Virus record (IMG/VR): IMGVR_UViG_3300028837_000483
Span: 1-27,116 of that record
Length of the DNA: 27,116 nt
From: a virus
Reading direction: 5' to 3' (one strand)
In this document: one piece after another, positions 20,595 through 27,116 of the stretch
Layout: every line of letters begins with the position of its first letter
Position numbering within the stretch: position 1 is the first letter of the stretch
Translations under genes and position numbers: made by a program
The notes under the pieces: generated by a model
Database searches by the model: none
Told to the model about the DNA's origin: nothing
The model's input: the letters and a program-made list of their open reading frames with translations, nothing else

Positions 20595-21623
20595 CTAGCA
20601 AGCTGTGGCGTGGGCAATTCCCGCAGCCCCCGCGTAGTCGGTCTTGAGCCTCGGAACGGCGCTCATCATCACCACGAAGAACATAGCACTGCCGTCTGGA
20701 GTCTCCCACCGGCGGTTTTCCATTGAAAGCGCCAGCTCGATGTCCACCACGTTGCGCGTCATCTGCGCCATCACCAGGTCGCCCGCCGTGCCGATCAAGT
20801 CATTGGCTTCAATGCTCTGAATCTGCGGTAACTGGAGCACGCGCTGGAGCGCGGTCTGTCCGCTGCCGTCGGAGTACACGTCAAGCATTTGGTGATACTG
20901 CGTATTGTGGATGTAGCATCGAAATGGCCCGTAGTATCTATCGTTGGCCAGATTGGTCAGCATGCCGGTGAACGTCGGGTAGATATTCGAGATAGTACCA
21001 AAGTCGCCGCCGCCGTAGGCCGCAGCGGTTCCAGTGTCCCGCGCCGCCAGGGTGCGGTAGCCAGGGATTGAGTTGCCATCCACGACTACGCCAGTTTCAC
21101 CGTTCATCAGGATGTCCTCGGCGCGTTCAGCGACGGCCGCCGCCGCTTCCTCGGCCTCGAAGGTCTCGACGTCCTGCCCCGCCGCGCGGCTGGACAGCAA
21201 TTCCCGTCGTCCCAGAGTGTACATTGCACTGATGATCGGAATGGGCGCACCGTAGGTTTTCTTGTCAGTACGATCTTGCGTCAACTGCGTGCGAAAGTCC
21301 ATTGTCACATCGGCGGCGATGCGTTCGCTCGCCACGCGCCACTTGGTGTACATCGCGGCGACACTCGACTGCCGCGTCAGGTCAGCACCGATAACGTCAG
21401 CCCAGGCGTTCAACCGCTGTTTGCCGCGAGCGATCACGGCGCTATCCAACCGCTCCCACTCTTCCCTACTGAGAAAGGCGTTGGTGCGCAGTGCGCGCTC
21501 GTTGACCATCAGGCGGCCTCTGTCATCTGTCGGCCTGCCCTTGTTGTCGAAGCCTCCGGGATGCCAGGAGTTGGAGATAAAATCTACCGCGTCCTGCCCT
21601 TGGGCAATTCTCACTTCTGCCAT
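20595..21623 (-). CDS. Major capsid protein (HK97-fold, encapsulin-like family)
   Basis: A 342-residue protein after the decoration gene, with AGGAGG about 10 nt before the ATG. The N-terminal part (GRLMVNERALRTNAFLSREEWERLDSAV) and the later DVTMDFRTQ, GAPIPIISAMYTLGRRELLSS, AERAEDILMNGETGVVVDG, and IQSIEANDLIGTAGDLVMAQM fit the encapsulin-like capsid group of the HK97 fold. Gene order (protease-scaffold, decoration, capsid, connector) strongly supports the role. There is no long N-terminal delta region, consistent with a separate scaffold domain in the protease gene. Exact family (for example DUF6260) needs a profile search. Confidence 0.85.
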   Translation of the reverse strand: MAEVRIAQGQDAVDFISNSWHPGGFDNKGRPTDDRGRLMVNERALRTNAFLSREEWERLDSAVIARGKQRLNAWADVIGADLTRQSSVAAMYTKWRVASERIAADVTMDFRTQLTQDRTDKKTYGAPIPIISAMYTLGRRELLSSRAAGQDVETFEAEEAAAAVAERAEDILMNGETGVVVDGNSIPGYRTLAARDTGTAAAYGGGDFGTISNIYPTFTGMLTNLANDRYYGPFRCYIHNTQYHQMLDVYSDGSGQTALQRVLQLPQIQSIEANDLIGTAGDLVMAQMTRNVVDIELALSMENRRWETPDGSAMFFVVMMSAVPRLKTDYAGAAGIAHATAC

Positions 21624-21641
21624 TATGTCATTTCCTCCTTG

Positions 21642-22124
21642 CTAGGTGATGCGCACCCGGCAGCGTGCCGTCGCCGTGCCGCTAGTCACGTCTTCGTCAG
21701 CATAGCCAACAATGGCGTTTGCCAGGGTGCCAGCCCCAACGGTCGCGGTCTTGAGCGTGCCGTCGCCGTTACTGACCAACGGACTGATGCCCATCGTGGC
21801 GGTCTGCCCCGTCGCCAGGATCATATTGTACACGTCGCCCGGCTGGCCTTCGGCGTAGTATGCCAGATCGTCCGCCGCATACGGAATGTCGATGGCCGCC
21901 GTGGTCGGGTAAGTGTCGGTGTCCGGGGTCTGTGATTCCAGGACCACCAGCTTGCCAGGAAGCGCACCGTCACCGGTGGCGTGCAACTCCAGTTCCTCGG
22001 ATGCATCGAAGCGCACCAGGTGTCCAGGGGTTATCGCCTCGTCGGCGATGGCCTCTTGGCGCAGCACGCCGAACTTGCTGGCGCTCTTGACGACTACTGT
22101 ATGTTCAGTCGTTGTCCTTGCCAT
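21642..22124 (-). CDS. Head decoration protein
   Basis: A 160-residue protein between the protease-scaffold and capsid genes. It shows the pattern of beta-rich decoration or stabilising proteins: AITPGHLVRFDASEELELHA, GKLVVLESQ, DIPYAADDLAYYAEGQPGDVYNMIL, then TMGISPLVSNGDGTLKTA and AIVGYADEDV. GGAGG lies 8 nt before the ATG. It probably binds the capsid surface after expansion. Confidence 0.75.
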   Translation of the reverse strand: MARTTTEHTVVVKSASKFGVLRQEAIADEAITPGHLVRFDASEELELHATGDGALPGKLVVLESQTPDTDTYPTTAAIDIPYAADDLAYYAEGQPGDVYNMILATGQTATMGISPLVSNGDGTLKTATVGAGTLANAIVGYADEDVTSGTATARCRVRIT

Positions 22125-22140
22125 TTCTGTTTCCTCCTCG

Positions 22141-22707
22141 TTAGTCTGCCTGAGCTGGAAACAGCGCAGGCATCTCGTACTTCTCGAACTTCACGTTGGC
22201 TCGCGGGCCGCCGCCCTGCCCGCTGTAGTCTGCCGGGCTCAGGGAGCGCGCCAGCGCCTCCAGGTCCGCCACGGGCATTTCGGCCAACCGCTCCTTCGTG
22301 AAGGCGCAGGCGGAGTTGGTCGCCAGGTCTGCCACCAGGCCAGCGCGCTTTTCTGCCTCGCCTTCCTTGACCTGGGCCTCCAGCGCCACGATGCGCGCTT
22401 CCAGTGCCGTCACGTCGCAAGGCTCGGCGTCGCCGCTGTCTACTGGCGCGGGATCGGGTGAAGACTCGGACGCAACCTCTTGCTCTTGCTCTTCCTCTTC
22501 GTCCTCTTCCTCTACGTCAGCCTCCAGCGATTCCGCCAGCGCCTGCAACACGTCTTCGGGCAGGCCGTCAAGCTGGGCTTCGTCCAGCCCCAGCCGCCCG
22601 CTCTCCAGAATTGCTTGCTTATGGGTCATTTCTTTGCCTCCTGCAAAAAAGTCTTCCAATGCATCTATTAGAGTTTGTAGTACGCCCAATATGCGGTTAT
22701 CTGTCAT
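22141..22707 (-). CDS. Nested scaffold protein (internal start, predicted)
   Basis: Within the protease gene and in the same frame, the ATG of Met250 (22707) has AGGAG 9 nt upstream and would yield a 188-residue scaffold without the protease. A second ATG, Met276 (22629), has GGAGG at 7 nt and would yield 162 residues. Nested scaffolds are known in other phages (lambda C/Nu3). Which start is used is not decidable here. Confidence 0.5.
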   Translation of the reverse strand: MTDNRILGVLQTLIDALEDFFAGGKEMTHKQAILESGRLGLDEAQLDGLPEDVLQALAESLEADVEEEDEEEEQEQEVASESSPDPAPVDSGDAEPCDVTALEARIVALEAQVKEGEAEKRAGLVADLATNSACAFTKERLAEMPVADLEALARSLSPADYSGQGGGPRANVKFEKYEMPALFPAQAD

Positions 22708-23454
22708 AGATTTGTTCTCCTTTTCAGGCTCTTTATCGAGTAGCTGCTGCGCTGCCGCTTGCGCGTCTTCCCCGGCCACCAGTCCCGCGTCACACTTAGG
22801 ACAGGTCATCGACCGGCATGGTACGCCGCGCTCTTTTGGCGCTTCGTAGCCGCAATCTGGACACACGCACACGTTCGGGCCGCCAGGCTCTTCGTCCTGA
22901 TTCACCCTCGGAGCGCCGCAGCCGTCCTCCCAACTGCAAGCGCCCTCTACGTCTAACAGCGCCGCCAGGTGGTCAGGCCGCAAGTTGCGGGCCACGGCCT
23001 CATATTCTACGCCGCCGTGAGTGCCTTGTTTCTTTTCTTGGTCGCGCCAATAAGCTGTGCTGAGTTCCAGCGGCCTGGCTTGCTCCAACCGTTGCAGCAC
23101 CTCCGGTCCACCTGCCAACAGCTTGGCCCGTGCCACGTCCACCCATATCTCCGTTGTCAGGCGGGAGTCAACCGCCTCGGTGTTAAACAGAAAGCCTGCC
23201 TGTAGTTCCCGCAACCGCTCTGGGTCGTTGGCCGAAACGTCGCTGCCGTCCTCGCCCTTCGGATGGCCGATGACAAAGGGCCGCCCGTTCCACGCTGCTG
23301 GGAACTTATGCACCTCTTCCAGCGGCAGGTATTCGCCGTTCAGAACAGCTTCCTTGACGATGACCGCCGGTGATACGAGGTATTGCGTCCCGCCTCTTGT
23401 CTCGTGACGGATCGGCGCTATTTGATTGGAGATGAATCTAATTAGTTGCATCAT
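22141..23454 (-). CDS. Prohead protease with zinc-ribbon insert fused to scaffold
   Basis: A 437-residue protein. Residues about 25-175 resemble the DUF2213-type prohead protease: VSPAVIVKEAVLNGEYLP, WNGRPFVIGHP (His64), LELSTAYW (Ser132) and RPDHLAALLDVEGA. A four-Cys element follows (VCVCPDCGY at about 196-203, then CRSMTCPKC at 213-221), likely a zinc ribbon. From about 250 the sequence becomes acidic and coiled (VEEEDEEEEQEQEV near 316-330, ALEARIVALEAQVKEGEAEKR near 355-375), typical of scaffold. The protein should cut itself and the scaffold during head maturation. Two internal starts could make scaffold alone. Confidence 0.75.
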   Translation of the reverse strand: MMQLIRFISNQIAPIRHETRGGTQYLVSPAVIVKEAVLNGEYLPLEEVHKFPAAWNGRPFVIGHPKGEDGSDVSANDPERLRELQAGFLFNTEAVDSRLTTEIWVDVARAKLLAGGPEVLQRLEQARPLELSTAYWRDQEKKQGTHGGVEYEAVARNLRPDHLAALLDVEGACSWEDGCGAPRVNQDEEPGGPNVCVCPDCGYEAPKERGVPCRSMTCPKCDAGLVAGEDAQAAAQQLLDKEPEKENKSMTDNRILGVLQTLIDALEDFFAGGKEMTHKQAILESGRLGLDEAQLDGLPEDVLQALAESLEADVEEEDEEEEQEQEVASESSPDPAPVDSGDAEPCDVTALEARIVALEAQVKEGEAEKRAGLVADLATNSACAFTKERLAEMPVADLEALARSLSPADYSGQGGGPRANVKFEKYEMPALFPAQAD

Positions 23455-24056
23455 TCAAATCTGTCAAATCCGTATGCAATGCAATCAAAGCCGTCTACGC
23501 CAGTGCAATCGTCGCGCACCTTCAATACTAGCCGTTGCGTCGTGCCCCGGTCCAGCTTGATGCCGAACGGCGGAACGAACCGCCGCAGGTCCAGCACAGG
23601 AATGTAGCCCTCGCTACTGCCGACAATATTCTTGCCCCTGAACGCCTCGGCGGCATCGCCAAACGCGGGCGTCCCCAGGCATAGCCGCACGAAATCAAAG
23701 TTGCTTTTAAGTGCATCATGTATGTAAACGGTTTGTGCCAACGTCTCGTAATACAACTGGCAACCGTTCGTCAGTGCTGTCACGTTCCCGAACTTGTTCA
23801 GTGTCGCGTTAACATCGGCAATCACAAAGCTCAGTGTCGTGATGTAGCGGTCATCGTCGCTGTCTGCCGCCACATAGAATTCAACGGCGGTCGTGGAGCC
23901 GTTCACCTTCATGTCCTCGCTGCTCGCGCTGTTCTTAAGGTACTCTCGGAAGACGCGATTTTTCTGCGGCTCCAGCGGCGGGCAACCCACGTCGGAAACA
24001 AGTAGGGCATGTTGATCTGAAATCTTCCCGCGCCTGCCCGTGCCCGCGCCGTCCAC
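23451..24056 (-). CDS. Structural protein of unknown role upstream of the protease
   Basis: A 201-residue protein. The GTG at 24056 overlaps the previous stop (TAGTG) and is preferred over a TTG at 24089. The sequence is beta-rich (STTAVEFYVAADSDDDRYITTLSFVIADVNATLNKFG, then VLDLRRFVPPFGIKLDRGTTQRLVLKVRDD) and could be a small jelly-roll or fibre head protein. The end overlaps the protease start by 4 nt. No family was recognised. Confidence 0.65.
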   Translation of the reverse strand: MDGAGTGRRGKISDQHALLVSDVGCPPLEPQKNRVFREYLKNSASSEDMKVNGSTTAVEFYVAADSDDDRYITTLSFVIADVNATLNKFGNVTALTNGCQLYYETLAQTVYIHDALKSNFDFVRLCLGTPAFGDAAEAFRGKNIVGSSEGYIPVLDLRRFVPPFGIKLDRGTTQRLVLKVRDDCTGVDGFDCIAYGFDRFE

Positions 24057-24307
24057 TATACTTGCTCGGCAGATGCCACGCGAAACCAAATGCCCTCGAG
24101 GCAGATGTCGGTATCGGAGTTGTTTTTGATGTACAAGAAACAGTCGTTTGCGCCCGTCGGAGTTTGACTGAACAGCAGATGGTACGCCTCGCCGTCGTTG
24201 TGGTTGACGCTATGCTCCGCTGTTATTGTGACGGCATGCACGTCAAGGCGCTGGTGCGCATCAACTTTGGCCTTCCTGCCAGAACCCCCACCATCCTCAA
24301 TCTGCAT
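24056..24307 (-). CDS. Small beta-rich structural protein
   Basis: An 83-residue protein starting just after the previous stop (TAA, one base, ATG). It reads VHAVTITAEHSVNHNDGEAYHLLFSQTPTGANDCFLYIKNN and ends in CLEGIWFRVASAEQV, a compact beta-sandwich-like pattern. Its role may be linked to the next gene, to which it is translationally coupled. Unknown family. Confidence 0.6.
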   Translation of the reverse strand: MQIEDGGGSGRKAKVDAHQRLDVHAVTITAEHSVNHNDGEAYHLLFSQTPTGANDCFLYIKNNSDTDICLEGIWFRVASAEQV

Positions 24308-24308
24308 T

Positions 24309-24521
24309 TTATCCCTCGTCTGTTATGGCGAGCAAGTGCACGTTCACCGCCCGCAGTTCCGCCAGTATCTCACGCAATAGGTCGCGCGCTTCCAGGCCAG
24401 TGAACACGCGCAAGGCCCCAGTATCTAAGGCAGCCAGCGGTATCTCATCGCCGTCTGCCAGTTCGCCGTAAACTAGCTGGTCGCCACCGCCGCGTTTCTC
24501 ATACCGTATCGGACCACTCAT
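24309..24521 (-). CDS. Hypothetical protein, 70 residues
   Basis: Start and previous stop overlap (TAATG). An N-terminal beta part (SGPIRYEKRGGGDQLVYGELADG) is followed by a C-terminal helix (ARDLLREILAELRAVNVHLLAI), an arrangement often seen in phage fibre or adaptor proteins that trimerise by the helix. No family recognised. Confidence 0.6.
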   Translation of the reverse strand: MSGPIRYEKRGGGDQLVYGELADGDEIPLAALDTGALRVFTGLEARDLLREILAELRAVNVHLLAITDEG

Positions 24522-24739
24522 TATGCTGCTACCACGCTATCAAAGAACAGTAGGCCGCTTTCCACTTCAATGGCCTCTTCCTCGCCAGCCTCTCTCACCA
24601 TCGCCTGCGCAAAGTGCTGATTCGGTCCCATCACCAGCATCGTCACCCCGCCCTGCGGTCGCCAACCCTCGCCAACCAACCGCATAACGTGAGCGACAAG
24701 GTAGTCAATTTCAATCTCTGCTGCGACGGTGTATTCCAT
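24521..24739 (-). CDS. Hypothetical protein, 72 residues
   Basis: Starts at an ATG overlapping the previous stop (TGATG); a TTG at 24742 is also possible but less likely. It contains IEIDYLVAHVMRLVGEGWRPQGGVTMLVMGPNQHFAQAMVR, an alpha/beta pattern of the DUF1737 type (small domain with a GWxPxGG motif) found in many phages. Function unknown. Confidence 0.6.
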   Translation of the reverse strand: MEYTVAAEIEIDYLVAHVMRLVGEGWRPQGGVTMLVMGPNQHFAQAMVREAGEEEAIEVESGLLFFDSVVAA

Positions 24740-25158
24740 CAAATCGCCGTAGTCACGACCGCGCTGTCGATCTGGCCCGCTGTCCCGCCAACCGCACCCA
24801 CTTGCACCTGGTACTGGACGTATAGCACTACGCCGTCAAGGTCAGAAATCAAAAGCACTGATTGGTCAGCGTCTACGTTGAATTCCATGTATTCATCTTC
24901 TATGGACACAGCAGCGGCCCCGACCGTGCGAATAGCTAGTGCGTATTCATTCGTGCCAGCTGACGTATGCTTCGCCAGTACCCGCACCCGTGCGTTAGTA
25001 GAGCCGTTGATGTCGAGCTCCACGTACAGGCCGATGAAACGCGCCCCGCCGACCGTCAACTCGCTGCCCAAATCAGCCCAGTTCGCCGTCAGGTCTTGCG
25101 CTGCCGCTATGAGCGTGTGCGGCCCGCCGTATCGTCCGTCAAATTCCAGATTTGCCAT
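24739..25158 (-). CDS. First gene of the operon behind the leader terminator; beta-rich protein
   Basis: The ATG at 25158 follows GGAG by 4 nt. An in-frame upstream start at 25248 would run through the terminator hairpin and encode a basic extension, and is rejected. The 139-residue protein is beta-rich (ARFIGLYVELDINGSTNARVRVLAKHTS, DEYMEFNVDADQSVLLISDLDGVVLYVQYQVQVG), resembling a virion decoration or fibre domain. It starts 9 nt after the U-run of the terminator, so its expression requires read-through. Unknown family. Confidence 0.65.
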   Translation of the reverse strand: MANLEFDGRYGGPHTLIAAAQDLTANWADLGSELTVGGARFIGLYVELDINGSTNARVRVLAKHTSAGTNEYALAIRTVGAAAVSIEDEYMEFNVDADQSVLLISDLDGVVLYVQYQVQVGAVGGTAGQIDSAVVTTAI

Positions 25159-25166
25159 AAGTCTCC

Positions 25167-25227
25167 AACAAAAAGAGCGCCGCCTTCCGGCAGCGCTTGT
25201 GTACGCTGTCAACAGAAGGCGGCGCTC
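25167..25227 (-). terminator. Intrinsic terminator in the leader of the late operon
   Basis: On the minus strand, GAGCGCCGCCTTC (25227-25215) pairs perfectly with GAAGGCGGCGCTC (25187-25175), and an inner CAGCG/CGCTG stem lies in the loop. The U-run TTTTTGTT follows (25174-25167). It lies about 25 nt after the predicted start site of the promoter at 25287-25259 and just before the ATG at 25158, so it acts as an attenuator or a barrier needing antitermination. Confidence 0.8.
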
Positions 25228-25258
25228 AATGATACGCCTGATATGCAATTGTGCCGTT

Positions 25259-25287
25259 ATTTTACCACGGCTTTAGAAATGTGTCAA
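25259..25287 (-). promoter_or_regulatory. Strong late promoter (extended -10)
   Basis: On the minus strand, TTGACA (25287-25282), a 17-bp spacer and TAAAAT (25264-25259), preceded by TGG. The -35 overlaps the stop of the 25284-25508 gene. The predicted start is about 25252, leaving a 94-nt leader with the terminator inside. Confidence 0.8.
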
Positions 25288-25508
25288 GTGCGGTTGCGCT
25301 CCCTCCACCACTTCCGTATCTCCGCCGTGCGCGGGCCGCTGATATGATGCATCTGAATTAGCAGCCGTTCCCGTTCGTCTACCAACGCCAAGAACAGATC
25401 GCGCTCCCGGCGCACTTGCTCCAACACGCAGGTGGTCCAGTCTACCACTACTGTCGGCGTGGTCTCCAGCGGCACAGGGGCAGGGGTGGCGGTTGCGTTG
25501 TCAGTCAT
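25284..25508 (-). CDS. Small protein with helical C-terminus
   Basis: A 74-residue protein overlapping the previous gene by 4 nt. A Pro/Thr-rich start (TATPAPVPLETTPT) is followed by a long charged helix (CVLEQVRRERDLFLALVDERERLLIQM) and an Arg-rich end. It may be a coiled-coil connector or regulator. Its stop lies inside the -35 box of the late promoter. Function unknown. Confidence 0.6.
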   Translation of the reverse strand: MTDNATATPAPVPLETTPTVVVDWTTCVLEQVRRERDLFLALVDERERLLIQMHHISGPRTAEIRKWWRERNRT

Positions 25509-25738
25509 CTTTCTTCTTCCATAAGTACAAGTGGCGATAATCCGTGCATTTCAAGTGTCCAGCCTGCTTCTATTGGCAAGAATCGAATATATCCATCATT
25601 GCCAAGCGCGTCAACCGAGCCAAGATAAGACACTGGCACGCCAAAAACCAAAGCCTCGCCAGAAAGTGTTATACCGTTTGGAAACCTGATTGTTATTGCC
25701 GCTTCAGCTTGTAAAAGACGATTGCTCATATCAGTCAT
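25505..25738 (-). CDS. Hypothetical protein, 77 residues
   Basis: Starts within the end of the LamG-like gene (8-nt overlap); an internal ATG at 25729 is an alternative start. The sequence (AAITIRFPNGITLSGEALVFGVPVSYLGSVDALGN) suggests a small beta domain. Codons are more A/T-rich than the neighbours. Function unknown. Confidence 0.6.
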   Translation of the reverse strand: MTDMSNRLLQAEAAITIRFPNGITLSGEALVFGVPVSYLGSVDALGNDGYIRFLPIEAGWTLEMHGLSPLVLMEEER

Positions 25739-26435
25739 CCTGGCTCTTGTATGCCGTGCGCCATATCGTGCGCACGCTCATCTCGCCAGGGCCGATTTTA
25801 CGGCCATCATCATTGGCCCGAAGCTCATCCAAATAGTAGGTGCCATTTGCTCCGGCTGGCACGTTCCACAACGCCCCGAAATACACGTCCCGCAGACCAG
25901 CGCCGAAGATGGCCCAGTTGTCCATGCTGGACAGCGTGCCCTGTGACACGTCGTCCACCCACAGCTCCGCCGTCCCGTCGTCGGTGCCGTCTCCAGATTC
26001 CGCGACGGCATGAAGCTCGATGTAGTGCGCTGCATCGGTGACGTTGAACCAGCCGAGCCACAGGTCCCAAGCGCCATCATCGTCCTCGAATTGGGCCGCC
26101 ACGCGGTAGCCCCCTGCCACCGTGTAGCCGAAGAAGATTATCGCAATGATATTGCCGCCAACAGCGTACCAAGTGCAAATCGGCCAAAAGGTCCCGTCGG
26201 CAATTGTGATCCCGTTCGGGTCGAGATAGAACCTGAATCTAATTTGCGTCAGTGCCGTTGCTATATCTTTTACACCGTAGATTTCAACTTGGTCATCTAT
26301 CAACAATTGCAAGCCCCTGGCTGTGCCACCCATCGCCGCTGCGATAGTCACGGATAAGTCACCTCCATCTATGACCGTGGTATCGTATTCGCTCAGGTCG
26401 ACTTCGTGCCTGATGTTACACAATTCATCACCCAT
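25731..26435 (-). CDS. LamG/concanavalin-like surface protein
   Basis: A 234-residue protein. The ATG at 26435 has GAGG 7 nt upstream and begins MGDELCNIRHEVDLSEYDTT. The frame continues further upstream but overlaps the sulfotransferase. It has the pattern of a LamG-like jelly roll: FRFYLDPNGITI, FFGYTVAGGYRVAAQFEDDDGAWDL, YIELHAVAESGDGTDDGTAELWVDD, VYFGALWNVPAGANGTYYLDELR. Such domains bind glycans and are often on phage surfaces. Likely exposed on the head or used in adsorption; a coupling to the neighbouring sulfotransferase is possible. Confidence 0.65.
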   Translation of the reverse strand: MGDELCNIRHEVDLSEYDTTVIDGGDLSVTIAAAMGGTARGLQLLIDDQVEIYGVKDIATALTQIRFRFYLDPNGITIADGTFWPICTWYAVGGNIIAIIFFGYTVAGGYRVAAQFEDDDGAWDLWLGWFNVTDAAHYIELHAVAESGDGTDDGTAELWVDDVSQGTLSSMDNWAIFGAGLRDVYFGALWNVPAGANGTYYLDELRANDDGRKIGPGEMSVRTIWRTAYKSQDD

Positions 26436-26437
26436 GT

Positions 26438-27116
26438 TCAGTCCTCGTATCCCAGCCGCACAAGCCACCCGTTCTTATCGGTTTCCTGAAATAGCCGCTT
26501 GTGTCGTTCCGTGAATTCCTGTCGCCAGTCCCCCACATTGCCCTTGCGGAACGTGAGCGACTGCTCCCGCTGTTGTCCTCTTGCTACCATTGCTCCGATT
26601 GCCGCGCTCACGGCGTCCTCATTCACTACGACTTCGTGTAAGTGACCCAGTTGCCAGCGAGAGAATCCGTAGCGGATAATATCCTCAGCTACGGCCTCCG
26701 GCTCATTGCGCGCATCCTCGAAGCGTATCTTGTGCACCCAGTCCACTTCCAGCCACGGCGCGTACAGTTTCCAGCGAGCCATCACGCCGGGATATTTGTC
26801 CACGCCGACGATGACCGCTTCCAGCACTTCGTCAAAGCTCATTCCCTGGTATGCATCGCGGCCAGGGTGCAAGAATCGCTCCTCATCGTCGGACATGATA
26901 TGATGCGCCTGGCTCACCGCCACGTCACGGAAGTCGCGGTAAATGAAGATGTGTGACGTGCCCAAGTAGTACAGAAACCGTTCAACTTCATACGTGTAGC
27001 CCGCGTGCGATTTGATGAACTGATTCAAACCCAGATTGCCGATGCGGCACAATGCCACTTCCATCGGTGCCCACTCGCTTGACCAGGCATTGTGCTGAAA
27101 TGTGCCCGCCCACGGC
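26438..27116 (-). CDS. Sulfotransferase, 5' part beyond the window
   Basis: The frame is open through the right edge; sequence before Met at 27064 is also coding-like (GTFQHNAWSSEWAP), so the gene is truncated. The protein moves sulfate from PAPS to a hydroxyl or amine. The 3'-phosphate binding segment IFIYRDFRDVAVSQAHHI and the C-terminal FRKGNVGDWRQEF, which is the conserved RKGxxGDW motif, are typical. The 5'-phosphosulfate binding loop is not in the window. A phage-borne copy next to a surface protein, and with two glycosyltransferases further on, suggests glycan modification. The target is unknown. Confidence 0.8.
   Translation of the reverse strand, partial: PWAGTFQHNAWSSEWAPMEVALCRIGNLGLNQFIKSHAGYTYEVERFLYYLGTSHIFIYRDFRDVAVSQAHHIMSDDEERFLHPGRDAYQGMSFDEVLEAVIVGVDKYPGVMARWKLYAPWLEVDWVHKIRFEDARNEPEAVAEDIIRYGFSRWQLGHLHEVVVNEDAVSAAIGAMVARGQQREQSLTFRKGNVGDWRQEFTERHKRLFQETDKNGWLVRLGYED

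Noticed and set aside
25159-25248. Upstream extension of the first gene after the late promoter, from 25248
   Set aside because: It starts within a few bases of the predicted transcript start, runs through the terminator hairpin, and encodes an Arg-rich stretch unlike the rest of the protein.
1-27116. CRISPR array, rRNA, integrase or attachment site
   Set aside because: No short regularly spaced repeats, no rRNA-like sequence and no recombinase gene were seen on either strand.

Overview
The window is an internal piece of a tailed, siphovirus-like bacteriophage (or prophage) genome. The evidence is a near-complete leftward head-tail gene order: prohead protease/scaffold, decoration protein, HK97-fold capsid, connector, closure and gp10-like proteins, tail terminator, major tail protein, a frameshifted tail chaperone pair, tape measure, distal tail protein and a Gp37-like hub. 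There are no ribosomal or metabolic genes. DNA is fairly GC-rich, most genes carry an AGGAG-type ribosome binding site, and several promoters match the sigma-70 consensus, so the host is a bacterium. Some tail families resemble those of Chloroflexota-associated phages, but this is an impression from memory and the host cannot be fixed from the sequence. Terminase and portal are not seen and probably lie beyond the right edge.

Layout, read right to left as transcribed. 27116-25284: a truncated sulfotransferase, a LamG-like surface protein and two small genes. 25287-25167: a strong promoter followed at once by an intrinsic terminator in the leader of the next operon. 25158-19167: small structural genes, protease-scaffold, decoration, capsid, and connector genes. 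18474-17132: a beta-helix protein and the tail terminator. 16270-14143: two GT-B glycosyltransferases and a small Cys/Lys protein. 13435-4146: major tail protein, chaperones with an A AAA AAC slippery site, tape measure, a very unusual distal tail protein (signal peptide plus beta-propeller insert), Gp37-like hub and a glycosidase-like tail protein. 4062-4027: late terminator. 3926-3899: early promoter. 3868-1: small early genes (one ribbon-helix-helix protein) leading to an ERF-family recombinase cut by the left edge. About 970 bp in this early stretch (1166-2136) hold no convincing gene.

Three HNH endonuclease genes (13631-14146, 16318-17139, 18640-19170) lie on the opposite strand at junctions between late genes. 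Each has its own TTGACA-16 bp-TGG extended -10 promoter, and each ends overlapping the stop of the convergent late gene. Two of them (NUMOD4-type) are preceded by leaders of about 120 nt that share the same order of complementary segments although the paired sequences have diverged. This is the strongest candidate here for an undescribed element.

How it fits together: the early promoter drives small regulators and recombination. The late operon builds the head and tail and may be gated by antitermination at 25227-25167. The glycosyltransferases and sulfotransferase suggest a virion- or host-surface-modifying function. The homing endonucleases are parasitic passengers that transcribe against the late operon.
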